The notes under the pieces: generated by a model
Seen by the model: only the letters and a program-made list of their open reading frames with translations
The model's database searches: none
Told to the model about the DNA's origin: nothing
In this document: one piece after another, positions 32,570 to 40,338 of the stretch
How the letters are laid out: each line of letters opens with the position of its first letter
Position numbering within the stretch: position 1 is the stretch's first letter
From: an uncultured Prevotellaceae bacterium
GTDB lineage: Bacteria > Bacteroidota > Bacteroidia > Bacteroidales > Bacteroidaceae
Assembly: GCA_900318585.1 (NCBI GenBank)
Contig: ONKY01000108.1
Coordinates: 1 to 40,858, forward strand
Length of the DNA: 40,858 nucleotides
Reading direction: 5' to 3'
Made by a program: the position numbers and the translations under genes

Positions 32570-35041
32570 TCACTTCTTCACCTTTAAAAACGCCCCAATC
32601 GCAATGAGCAGTAACAGTAGAGCATAACTGATGTAGGCTACGGTCTCCGTCCGGTTCACCGACTTCGGGAAGAAACTCAGCTCCACCTTGTGCTGGCCGG
32701 GCTTCACCTGGAGGGCACGCAGCACATAGTCCACACGTCCCAGTTCGGCAGGCTCGCCGTCGACGGTGGCTGTCCATCCAGGATAGTAGATTTCCGAGAA
32801 GACTATGACACCGCCCTTACCAGTGTTCACGTCGTAGTTCAGACGGTTGGGCTCATAACTGGTGATGCGCACCCAGCTGGCAGTGTCCTGCTGCTGGCTG
32901 TCGCCTAACTGTGTGCGGAATTTCTCGTCGGCTACGGCCTCGTGGCGCAGGTCCACCTTCCCAACCCCGTCTAACTCCAGGTTGGCATTGCCCACATAGC
33001 TCACCTTATCCACAAACCATGCGTTACCAAAGGTATAGGGGTTCTGCAGCGGTACGTTCTGTCCCGTCTGCAGCGGCAAGATGAAGTAGCGGGTGTTCAG
33101 CATGTTAAGCACAGGCCAGATGCTGTCGCCCTTGACGAGCGTCATGTCGCCGCTGGCCTGTCCGATAGCCTGCATCGACGCCTGCATCTCGGGCATGATA
33201 TGTGCTTCTATCAGTTCCTGGTAGCGGCGCAGCTTGGCAGCGTGGTAGCCGCCGATGCTCTTATGGTAATAGCTTGTTTCGTTCTCGTTAAACGTGTTCG
33301 ACGCTAAGTTCAGCACACGGTAGTCCAGTGTCTTGTCCTGCAGCAGCTGCTCGTCGGTCTGCGTCAGGGGCTGTGCCTGCTCACGCTCGGCCTTGGGCAC
33401 GAACATCCCGTCGTTCAGGTAGCGCTTGTTCACCTGCCAGAGGTCCACTAAGCAGAGTACGGCTAACAGCGCCGTCATAGGCACCACCTTCAGCTTCTTG
33501 GCCTTGTAGAACAACAGCAGCACTGTGCCGATGAGGATGATGACGAACGAGCGCCATGCATCAGCCGTGAACATGGCGCGGCGCATCTCGCTCAGGTTGG
33601 AAAGTAGCGATCCTAAGTGCTCCTGTGGAATCTGACCCAGTGCCTGTCGCTCCATCGACGACACGTAGTCGCCGAAGAACAGGTCGGGCATCAGCGCAAA
33701 CAGCAGGGCGATACCGCCGGTGAGGGCAAAGGAAAGAAGAATACTCATCCCCAACCTCTCTCTTTGCTCCTGGATGAGGGTCTTCAGCGCCAGCATGGCC
33801 AGCAAGGGGATGGTAAACTCGGCGATGACCAGGATGGACGCCACCGTGCGGAACTTGGCGTACATAGGTACGTAATCCAAGAAGAAGTCCGTCAGTCCCA
33901 TGAAGTTCTTACCCCACGACAGCATGATGCTCAGCACCGTGGCTGCAAGGAGCGCCCATTTCATCGGCCCCTTCACGATAAACAATCCCAAGACGAAGAG
34001 GAACAGCACGAAGGCACCCACATAGACAGGCCCTGACGTGCCTGGCTGTTCGCCCCAGTACTGGCCTAACTGCTGATAGATGCTCAGATAGTCGTTGTTA
34101 GCGTGTTTCATGGCCGTCTCGTTGCTGGCCAGTGGCACCGATGCACCGCCCTTCGTATTGGGCACCAAGAGCGTCCATGTCTCACCTATGCCATACGACC
34201 ACTGGGTGATATAGTCGCGATCCAGCCCGCTCGACGTCTGGTTCTCCGAATGTTCCTTCACCAGCTCGCTCTTGCCGCGCATGGTCTCCTGCGAGTACTG
34301 CCACGTGTGGTAGAGGTTCGACAGGTTTATGCACACACCGATCAGTCCACCCACCAGACATACCGCTAAGGTCTTGCCATAGTGCGCCATCTGCTTCTTC
34401 TTCACGCTTTCCACCAGCCAGGCTATCACTATGAACAGGATGATCAGCAGATAGTAATACGTCATCTGAATGTGGTTGGCGTGAATCTCGAACGCCGTGA
34501 ACAATGCCGTCACCACCAAACCCCACAAATACTTGCCCCGGTAGGCCAGCACCATACCGCCGATGAGTGGTGGCAGATAGGCCAGCGCCCACACCTTCCA
34601 GATATGGCCAGCCGCAATGATAATCAGGAAATATGTAGAGAATGCCCACATCACGCTGCCTAATGCCGCCAAATACCAGCGGAAGTCGAAGGCACGCAGC
34701 AGCAGGTAGAAGCCCAAGAGGTAGGCGAACAGATACCACACGTTCTCCGGCAGCCACAGGTGCCACGCATTCTCCACCTTCGTCAGCACGTCCGTCGACT
34801 TGTACGACGGTGCCAGCTGGTAGGTGGGCATACCTGAGAACAGCGCGTTCGTCCAACGGGTGCGCTCTCCTGTCTTATAATAATACTCTTGCTGTTCCTG
34901 TCCTGCGCCCCGTCCGGCTGACGAGTCATGACGATAAAGGATACGCCCCTCTAAGTCGGCAGGAAAGAAATAGGCAAACGACAATAACGCGAATACGACA
35001 ACCACTAAGATGTCGGGTAGCCATCTCTTCAAATCTTTCAT
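32570..35041 (-). CDS. YfhO-family multispan membrane protein
   Basis: The 823-residue protein has about twelve membrane helices with large soluble loops, an early YRHDSSAGRGAGQEQQEYY segment after helix 1, and a C-terminal beta-rich domain (ARL-like VKPGQHKVELSFFPKSVN) closed by a last helix. YfhO proteins are GT-C-like membrane proteins linked to glycosylation of envelope polymers in Bacillus and are widespread, largely unstudied, in Bacteroidota. ATG 35041 is preferred over a TTG 9 nt upstream. Its promoter is 29 nt upstream. The acid-sugar genes follow within 16 nt and may be read from the same promoter, although their functions look unrelated. Confidence 0.88.
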   Translation of the reverse strand: MKDLKRWLPDILVVVVFALLSFAYFFPADLEGRILYRHDSSAGRGAGQEQQEYYYKTGERTRWTNALFSGMPTYQLAPSYKSTDVLTKVENAWHLWLPENVWYLFAYLLGFYLLLRAFDFRWYLAALGSVMWAFSTYFLIIIAAGHIWKVWALAYLPPLIGGMVLAYRGKYLWGLVVTALFTAFEIHANHIQMTYYYLLIILFIVIAWLVESVKKKQMAHYGKTLAVCLVGGLIGVCINLSNLYHTWQYSQETMRGKSELVKEHSENQTSSGLDRDYITQWSYGIGETWTLLVPNTKGGASVPLASNETAMKHANNDYLSIYQQLGQYWGEQPGTSGPVYVGAFVLFLFVLGLFIVKGPMKWALLAATVLSIMLSWGKNFMGLTDFFLDYVPMYAKFRTVASILVIAEFTIPLLAMLALKTLIQEQRERLGMSILLSFALTGGIALLFALMPDLFFGDYVSSMERQALGQIPQEHLGSLLSNLSEMRRAMFTADAWRSFVIILIGTVLLLFYKAKKLKVVPMTALLAVLCLVDLWQVNKRYLNDGMFVPKAEREQAQPLTQTDEQLLQDKTLDYRVLNLASNTFNENETSYYHKSIGGYHAAKLRRYQELIEAHIMPEMQASMQAIGQASGDMTLVKGDSIWPVLNMLNTRYFILPLQTGQNVPLQNPYTFGNAWFVDKVSYVGNANLELDGVGKVDLRHEAVADEKFRTQLGDSQQQDTASWVRITSYEPNRLNYDVNTGKGGVIVFSEIYYPGWTATVDGEPAELGRVDYVLRALQVKPGQHKVELSFFPKSVNRTETVAYISYALLLLLIAIGAFLKVKK

Positions 35042-35069
35042 AACTTGCAAGTTTGTTCTCTTTTGGCTG

Positions 35070-35101
35070 CAAAGCTACAAAAAAATAGCCTAAATTCCAA
35101 A
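35070..35101 (-). promoter_or_regulatory. Promoter of yfhO and probably the acid-sugar genes
   Basis: On the minus strand TTTG (35098-35101) and TAGCTTTG (35070-35077) are separated by exactly 20 nt. Confidence 0.85.
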
Positions 35102-35142
35102 TATTTTCTTCTGTTTCTATTGTATGGTACAAAAATAATTTG

Positions 35143-35150
35143 TAACTTTG
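35143..35150 (+). promoter_or_regulatory. -7 box of the barrel protein gene
   Basis: TAACTTTG matches TAnnTTTG, 28 nt before the ATG at 35178; a TTG lies about 20 nt further upstream. It diverges from the yfhO promoter. Confidence 0.65.
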
Positions 35151-35177
35151 CCGAAAAAACTTAAAACAAGGTAATCT

Positions 35178-36116
35178 ATGACAAGATTCAAACGTTCCAA
35201 TGGCTGGGGAAAGACGGCCATTATTACTATGTTGCTGCTCCTGCCATTCAGGCTGGCAGCACAGGAACTCATCATAAAGCAGTTTGTTCAGGCAAACGAG
35301 TTTATTGCTAATGCCGACCGAATAAAGGACTGGAGCGACGAGCTCTGTTCCATCGTGAAAATCCAGGGCGCGGAGATTGACAGTGTTGCCGGTTCCTTCG
35401 ACGTGAAGACACGCGGTGCTGAACTGTGGGTATACGTTACCCGTGGCACGCGTCGCCTGACTATCTACAAAAAGGGTTTTGAGCCGCTGAAGGCAGAATT
35501 CCGCGACTACGGCTTCGAGAAAGGTGCCGATGCCAACCGCGTATACCGCATCACCATCATCGAGAAGCTACCGGAAACGGAGACCAAGCGCAGCGCTTAC
35601 TTCAACCTCGGAGCAGGCTTTAATGCCGTTGGCATGATGGGACCGACGGTCTTCATCGGCTTTGAGTTTGGCAGACATGTGGTGGAGGCCGGTGCCACCA
35701 TCGGCATCAGCAAGGCGACGGACATCACCATCTACCAGACGGACAACGCCACTTATTGGGGCACGTACGACTATAGTGCCATGCGCTTCTTCCTGTGCTA
35801 TGGCTATAACGTTGAGGCATCGCCCTCACTGCTCATCACGCCGATGATTGGTGCCGCCATCAACAATATCAGCGGCTCGGAGGTGAAACGCAGCAATGCG
35901 GGTGACCTCTTCGGCAAGGTGAACACCGTCTCGGCCTCAGTCGGCTGCCGCCTCAGCTACTGCATCGGCAGCACCGTTCGCATCTATGCCATGCCTGAGT
36001 TTGCTTTCGGTGTGAAAAAAGACAAGAGCTTTGACGTCCTGAAGGAAGCCGACTCGAAGATCAAATCATGGGGTGAAGGGGTCGGACTGAGCGCCGGCCT
36101 GATGTTGCACTTCTAA
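35178..36116 (+). CDS. Secreted outer-membrane beta-barrel protein with PEGA-like N-terminal domain
   Basis: The 312-residue protein has a signal peptide (KTAIITMLLLLPFRLAAQ). A beta-sandwich region at about residues 30-125 (AELWVYVTRGTRRLTIYKKGFEPL resembles the PEGA repeat) is followed by a predicted eight-to-ten-strand barrel from residue 135 that ends in MLHF. It probably sits in the outer membrane. I do not recognise a specific function. It starts a plus-strand group with the BACON lipoprotein 17-29 nt downstream. Confidence 0.7.
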   Translation: MTRFKRSNGWGKTAIITMLLLLPFRLAAQELIIKQFVQANEFIANADRIKDWSDELCSIVKIQGAEIDSVAGSFDVKTRGAELWVYVTRGTRRLTIYKKGFEPLKAEFRDYGFEKGADANRVYRITIIEKLPETETKRSAYFNLGAGFNAVGMMGPTVFIGFEFGRHVVEAGATIGISKATDITIYQTDNATYWGTYDYSAMRFFLCYGYNVEASPSLLITPMIGAAINNISGSEVKRSNAGDLFGKVNTVSASVGCRLSYCIGSTVRIYAMPEFAFGVKKDKSFDVLKEADSKIKSWGEGVGLSAGLMLHF

Positions 36117-36145
36117 ATTAATAGGGAGTATAAATGGGAGTAAAA

Positions 36146-37120
36146 ATGAAAAAGAAGAGCGTACATCTAATATATGTTGTGGCAGCGTGCTTGATGGCAT
36201 CCTGCTCTTCTACCTGGGATGACCAGTATGCCGACACACCGTTCGAGGCTGTTGCCATTAGCGGTCTGAGCGTGGGCAGTGATAGTATGGAATTCGGCTA
36301 CGATGGTGGAACGCAGCAACTCGCCATTACCACAGAGGGCTACTGGACAGTTGCCTCGTCAGCCGGCTGGCTACAGCTGAGTACTAACCACGGCAAGGGT
36401 AGCACTGCCATCAGCATCTCGGCCAGTGCCAACACCTCAACGACACAGACACGTTCGGCAACACTTACCGTCAGCAATGGTGCCGACAGCCGCACGGTGA
36501 GCATCATGCAGGAGGCTGTGGGCGAGCAGTTGGAGGTGAGCGTCGTAGAACTGTCGTTTCCCTATACGGGCGGCAGCAGCGATGTCAGGGTAACAGCCAA
36601 CATAGGCTGGACGGTGAGTAGCGACGCAAGCTGGCTGAAGGTCAGCAAGAACGCTGAGGGTACGGGGTTCTCCGTCAACGCGCAGCAGAACATCGGTACA
36701 CAGGAGCGGCACGCCACCGTCACCGTGCAGGGCTCGGGATTGAGCCACACCATCAGCGTGAGTCAGACGGCGGTGATGGCACCGACCATATCTATTCCTA
36801 CCGTCACCAATATCAACAAGCACACTGCAGACTGCCAGTTCTCGTTCACATCGGCAGAGTTGGACGTGACGGAATACGGCATCTGCTACAGTAGCCAGAC
36901 GTCCTCGCCTGACAAAGGCAACGCTCAGACACTGGGCCAGCAGAGCAGTGACAGAAGCGGCAATCCCTCGTTCGCACTGACAGAGCTGACGAGCAAGACT
37001 ATCTATTACATTCGCGCTTACGTCGTCACCGCACTCGGCACGCAGTACGGAGAGGCCGCACAGTTCACTACACCGTCGGCAGTACCCAATGAGGGCGATA
37101 ACCAAACACCTAATGACTAA
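36146..37120 (+). CDS. BACON-domain surface lipoprotein
   Basis: The 324-residue protein has a lipoprotein signal (MKKKSVHLIYVVAACLMASC, Cys20). Two BACON domains follow (about residues 45-125 and 130-210), each with the W-x-V-S-S/A...WLxLS pattern (GYWTVASSAGWLQLS, IGWTVSSDASWLKVS) and the TVSIMQEA / ISVSQTA ends. A fibronectin-III-like domain (residues 215-310, SKTIYYIRAYVVTALGTQYGE) completes it. BACON domains bind carbohydrate or mucin on Bacteroidota surface proteins. An in-frame ATG at 36134 is also possible. The next gene follows within 20 nt. Confidence 0.85.
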   Translation: MKKKSVHLIYVVAACLMASCSSTWDDQYADTPFEAVAISGLSVGSDSMEFGYDGGTQQLAITTEGYWTVASSAGWLQLSTNHGKGSTAISISASANTSTTQTRSATLTVSNGADSRTVSIMQEAVGEQLEVSVVELSFPYTGGSSDVRVTANIGWTVSSDASWLKVSKNAEGTGFSVNAQQNIGTQERHATVTVQGSGLSHTISVSQTAVMAPTISIPTVTNINKHTADCQFSFTSAELDVTEYGICYSSQTSSPDKGNAQTLGQQSSDRSGNPSFALTELTSKTIYYIRAYVVTALGTQYGEAAQFTTPSAVPNEGDNQTPND

Positions 37121-37139
37121 AGATGAGAAAGGAATAAGT

Positions 37140-38870
37140 ATGAACAAGATAGTTAGAAATATCATGCTGATGGTGCTCTGCCTGACAGCAGCCAACGCAA
37201 CGGCGCAACCGAGCTGGGGCCGCGCGGCATGGGCGGTCTACGCCAAGGCCCCGTCAAAGGCTTCGTCAGGATGGGTAGAGCAACTGACCAACGGCGACTG
37301 TGAGGGAACGGACGTAACCAATTTCGTCTCTTATGTCAAAGGTGAGGATGGCGACACCCCATCCGAGATCATCAACGGTATCGGCTACAACGGCTCCCGT
37401 GGCATCCGTGTACACGCCCTTGCCAATGCCGAGAATGATTGGGACTCGCAGTTTTTCATCACCACGCCCGACCATGACTGGCACGTAGGAGATAGGTACC
37501 GCCTAGAATTCAGGGTCAGGGCCGACATAGCTACTACCATGAACTTGGAATCCCATTACGGACCGCATGACTACAATTGGTATATTATGGCAGACTATAG
37601 CTATTCCGTTACAAAAGAATGGCAGCTGTTTACATACGAGGGCTCCATCACCGCGGATCAGGTGCGTGAATACGGCAGTATGCACACCGTGGCATTCGAC
37701 CTGAACATACTACGCGGCGAAGACAATGACTTCTACTTCGACAACATGTCGTGGATGAGCTATGAGGAGCCCGACATCCCGCCCGTCAATCCGGATGAAT
37801 GGGTAGAACAGGTGATTAACGGCGACTGCGAGGGCAACGATGCCAGCTGTTTCTACGCCAGAACCCCCGGTATAATTGAAGACCAGCCGACCATAGAGTA
37901 CGGCATCGGCTACAATGGCTCCCGTGGCATCCGTGTGCAGTCCATTGCCGACGCGGAGGAAGACTGGACCTCGCAGTTCTTCCTTACCGGTGGCTTCAGC
38001 AATCCCAACCTGCTGTTCTTCTCGACGAAGAAGAGCCATGCGCCTGCAGGTGTGGAAAACGAGATCATCGACGGCGTGGCCAACAGGATTACCCTGACTG
38101 ATGCCACGGCAGACGGCTACGGCAATTTCTACTGCTCCACCGTGTTCACAGCCACCACCATCAGCTACACCCACAACTACTCGATGGAGTCGGCCTACGG
38201 TGGAACCGGTGGCTGGGAGACGCTGGCGCTGCCATTCACGGTGCAGAAGATTACCCATGAGCGGGCGGGCGACATCACGCCCTTTGCCGCCTACGACGGC
38301 TCGCCTTCGCAGCGTCCCTTCTGGCTCTACTCCTACAGCAGCTCTGGATTCGTACGTTCCAGCCGCATGGAGGCTAATGTGCCCTACATCATCTGTATGC
38401 CCAACAATGGCGAGTACGACAGCGAGTACCAGCTTCCCGGCCGCGTGACCTTCTCGGCACAGAACGCAGCGGTGGCGGCCTCTACGGGCAGCGCCCAGAA
38501 CGAGCGGCCGTCGCGAAACGGAAAGACCTTCATGGCGGCATATAAGGCAAAGACGAGAGCAAAGACGAATGGTATCTACGCAATCAACGCCGTCAACGAC
38601 CTCTACGCCGAGACATACGGACGGATGCCAGGCAGCGTCTTCGTCAACAACCTGCGCAGCACCTCTCCCTTCGAGGCCGTCATGACCACTGACGCTGCCG
38701 CCGGCCGTGTCATCGACCTTGACTTCGCCGGAACGGACGGCATTATGACAATGGATAATGGACAATGGATAATGGATAATTGGTACGGTCTGGACGGACA
38801 GAGGCTGAATGGCCAGCCGTCGAGGAAGGGCGTGTATATCGTCAACGGAAAGAAAAGTGTAATAAAATAG
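37140..38870 (+). CDS. Secreted protein with a doubled CBM-like domain and C-terminal sorting-like tail
   Basis: The 576-residue protein has a signal peptide ending in ATAQ. Residues about 45-215 form a jelly-roll domain like CBM4/9 modules (WVEQLTNGDCEGTDVTNF, GIGYNGSRGIRV, FFDNMSW-like end). A second copy starts at about 222 (WVEQVINGDCEGNDASCF) but breaks off after TSQFFLTGG, roughly 70 residues in, and runs into a different beta-rich region. The end YGLDGQRLNGQPSRKGVYIVNGKK is the tail seen on many secreted Prevotella proteins and resembles a type IX sorting signal. The 12 residues before the tail (TMDNGQWIMDN) are encoded by heptamers. It is in one group with the barrel and BACON genes, suggesting a surface glycan-binding set. 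Confidence 0.75.
   Translation: MNKIVRNIMLMVLCLTAANATAQPSWGRAAWAVYAKAPSKASSGWVEQLTNGDCEGTDVTNFVSYVKGEDGDTPSEIINGIGYNGSRGIRVHALANAENDWDSQFFITTPDHDWHVGDRYRLEFRVRADIATTMNLESHYGPHDYNWYIMADYSYSVTKEWQLFTYEGSITADQVREYGSMHTVAFDLNILRGEDNDFYFDNMSWMSYEEPDIPPVNPDEWVEQVINGDCEGNDASCFYARTPGIIEDQPTIEYGIGYNGSRGIRVQSIADAEEDWTSQFFLTGGFSNPNLLFFSTKKSHAPAGVENEIIDGVANRITLTDATADGYGNFYCSTVFTATTISYTHNYSMESAYGGTGGWETLALPFTVQKITHERAGDITPFAAYDGSPSQRPFWLYSYSSSGFVRSSRMEANVPYIICMPNNGEYDSEYQLPGRVTFSAQNAAVAASTGSAQNERPSRNGKTFMAAYKAKTRAKTNGIYAINAVNDLYAETYGRMPGSVFVNNLRSTSPFEAVMTTDAAAGRVIDLDFAGTDGIMTMDNGQWIMDNWYGLDGQRLNGQPSRKGVYIVNGKKSVIK
38748..38782. repeat. ACAATGG/ATAATGG heptamer array inside a reading frame
   Basis: Five units, ACAATGG, ATAATGG, ACAATGG, ATAATGG, ATAATTG, directly before the codons for the C-terminal sorting-like tail. 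The frame is kept. Confidence 0.9.
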
Positions 38871-38876
38871 TAAAAG

Positions 38877-39668
38877 ATGAAAATAGGAATTATTGTAGCA
38901 ATGGACAAGGAGCTGCGCCAGCTCAAGAAGCTGTTCAATACGGACGACGTAAGGGTTGAGAAGTGCGGCATCGGCAAGGTGAACGCCGCCCTCGGCGCCC
39001 AGCGCATGATCAATGAGTTTCACCCTGACGTTATCATCTCCTCCGGCTGTGCCGGCGGCAACGGCGATGACATTCAGGTGCAGGATGTGGTGGTGAGCAC
39101 TGAGCTGTGCTACCATGATGTCTACTGCGGCACCGCCATCGACAATACTACGGTGTACGGACAGGTGCAGGGCCTCCCCGCCCGCTACCCCGCCGACCCG
39201 TTTTTGCTGCGCAAAAGTTTAGAGATGAACGCTCGAGCTTGCTCGCTTTGCTTGCAAAGAACTGAGAGTGTAGAGTTTGCTGCCGCCAAACCTTCTGCGG
39301 AATTGGTTGCTGCAGAAGGTATGGCGGCAGCAAACTCTACACCCTACACTTTACACTCTTCACTTCATTACGGTCTCATCGTCACCGGTGACTGGTTCGT
39401 GGACTCGAAGGAGAAGATGCGGGAGATTGTCAGCCACTTCCCCGAGGCGAAGGCGGTGGATATGGAGTCGGCAGCCATAGCGCAGACGTGCTATGTCAAT
39501 AAGGTTCCGTTCATCTCTTTCCGCGTCATCAGCGACATTCCCCTACGCGACACCGACGCCTCGCAGTACCACGATTTCTGGGAACGCATAGCCGACAACT
39601 CTTTCCAAGTCACCAAAACCTTCGTAGAAGAAGTGAAGAGTGACTCCCTCGTGAAGGGTGAAGGGTGA
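38877..39668 (+). CDS. mtnN: 5'-methylthioadenosine/S-adenosylhomocysteine nucleosidase with an internal insert
   Basis: The 263-residue protein carries the family's catalytic Glu12 (AMDKEL), the SSGCAGG substrate motif, the MESAA ribose-binding Glu (about 196) and Asp of RVISDIP (about 218). It splits S-adenosylhomocysteine to adenine and S-ribosylhomocysteine, the substrate of LuxS encoded next. It is 30-40 residues longer than usual: residues about 117-164 are an insert with a 31-bp inverted repeat, and the end SLVKGEG is read from a heptamer array. The insert falls between FLLRKSLEM and HYGLIVTGDWFV, near a surface loop, so activity may be preserved. Confidence 0.9.
   Translation: MKIGIIVAMDKELRQLKKLFNTDDVRVEKCGIGKVNAALGAQRMINEFHPDVIISSGCAGGNGDDIQVQDVVVSTELCYHDVYCGTAIDNTTVYGQVQGLPARYPADPFLLRKSLEMNARACSLCLQRTESVEFAAAKPSAELVAAEGMAAANSTPYTLHSSLHYGLIVTGDWFVDSKEKMREIVSHFPEAKAVDMESAAIAQTCYVNKVPFISFRVISDIPLRDTDASQYHDFWERIADNSFQVTKTFVEEVKSDSLVKGEG
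39225..39370. repeat. Long palindromic insert inside the nucleosidase gene
   Basis: Arms at 39268-39298 and 39312-39342 are 31-nt inverted copies with one mismatch, containing TTTGCTGCCGCC. The right side continues into CTACACC-type 7-nt units (39337-39370). The word TTTGCTGCCGCC also occurs at about 27028 after heptamer-like units. Confidence 0.9.
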
Positions 39669-39766
39669 AAGGTGAAGGGAGGATAGACTGTGCGCAGAAA
39701 CTAATCTCCTGTCACCCTTCACCCTTCACCTGTTACCCTTCACCAGTCACCTTTCACCCTTCGCCC
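39651..39766. repeat. Opposed GTGAAGG and TTCACCC heptamer arrays between mtnN and luxS
   Basis: Four GTGAAGG-type units (39651-39678) face eight GTCACCC/TTCACCC-type units (39711-39766). The transcript could form a long hairpin between the two genes. The first array encodes the mtnN stop. Confidence 0.85.
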
Positions 39767-39782
39767 CAAAAAACATTGAATC

Positions 39783-40325
39783 ATGGAAGTAATACAAAGT
39801 TTTACGATTGACCACACCCACCTGAAGCCCGGCATCTATGTGTCGCGCGAGGATAAGGGTTTTACTACGTTCGACCTGCGCATTACCGAGCCCAACAAGG
39901 AACCGGCTGTAGCGCCGGCAGCCATTCACAGCATTGAGCACCTGATGGCCACCTGGTTTCGCAATAGCGAGGTAAAGGACGACGTAGTGTATGTTGGCCC
40001 GATGGGTTGTCTCACGGGCATGTATATCATTATGAAAGACCGCGGCTCGGCGATGGAACATCTGGAATCCGAAAGTAGGGAATCCGGCACGTATACCGTC
40101 GAGGATATGCGACGGCTCACCATCGAGTGCTTGGAGTGGATACTCACGCAGGAGGAAGTGCCAGCCACCACGCCAGAGACGTGCGGTAACTATCTGCTCC
40201 ACGACCTCCCCATGTGCCACTGGGAATGTCGCCGCTATTTAGACCGCCTGAAGAACGATTTCCACAGCGAGTACACCAAGCTGCAAATCACCCTCAGCGA
40301 CGGCCGCCGTTTCGCAGATGCTTAA
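39783..40325 (+). CDS. luxS: S-ribosylhomocysteine lyase (AI-2 synthesis)
   Basis: The 180-residue protein has the zinc site HSIEH (His49, His53) and Cys133 (TCGNYLLHD), plus catalytic Cys76 in PMGCLTGMY. It converts S-ribosylhomocysteine to homocysteine and the AI-2 precursor DPD. It follows the nucleosidase that makes its substrate, so the two complete SAH recycling. About ten extra residues (HLESESRESG) lie after the catalytic Cys helix and are encoded by a GGAATCC-containing direct repeat, possibly another small insert. It ends 3 nt before the convergent serpin stop. Confidence 0.95.
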   Translation: MEVIQSFTIDHTHLKPGIYVSREDKGFTTFDLRITEPNKEPAVAPAAIHSIEHLMATWFRNSEVKDDVVYVGPMGCLTGMYIIMKDRGSAMEHLESESRESGTYTVEDMRRLTIECLEWILTQEEVPATTPETCGNYLLHDLPMCHWECRRYLDRLKNDFHSEYTKLQITLSDGRRFADA

Positions 40326-40338
40326 TTCCTAATTCCTC
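40322..40338. repeat. TAATTCC heptamers at the luxS/serpin convergence
   Basis: Two TAATTCC units overlap the luxS stop and provide the serpin stop and its last codons. Confidence 0.6.
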
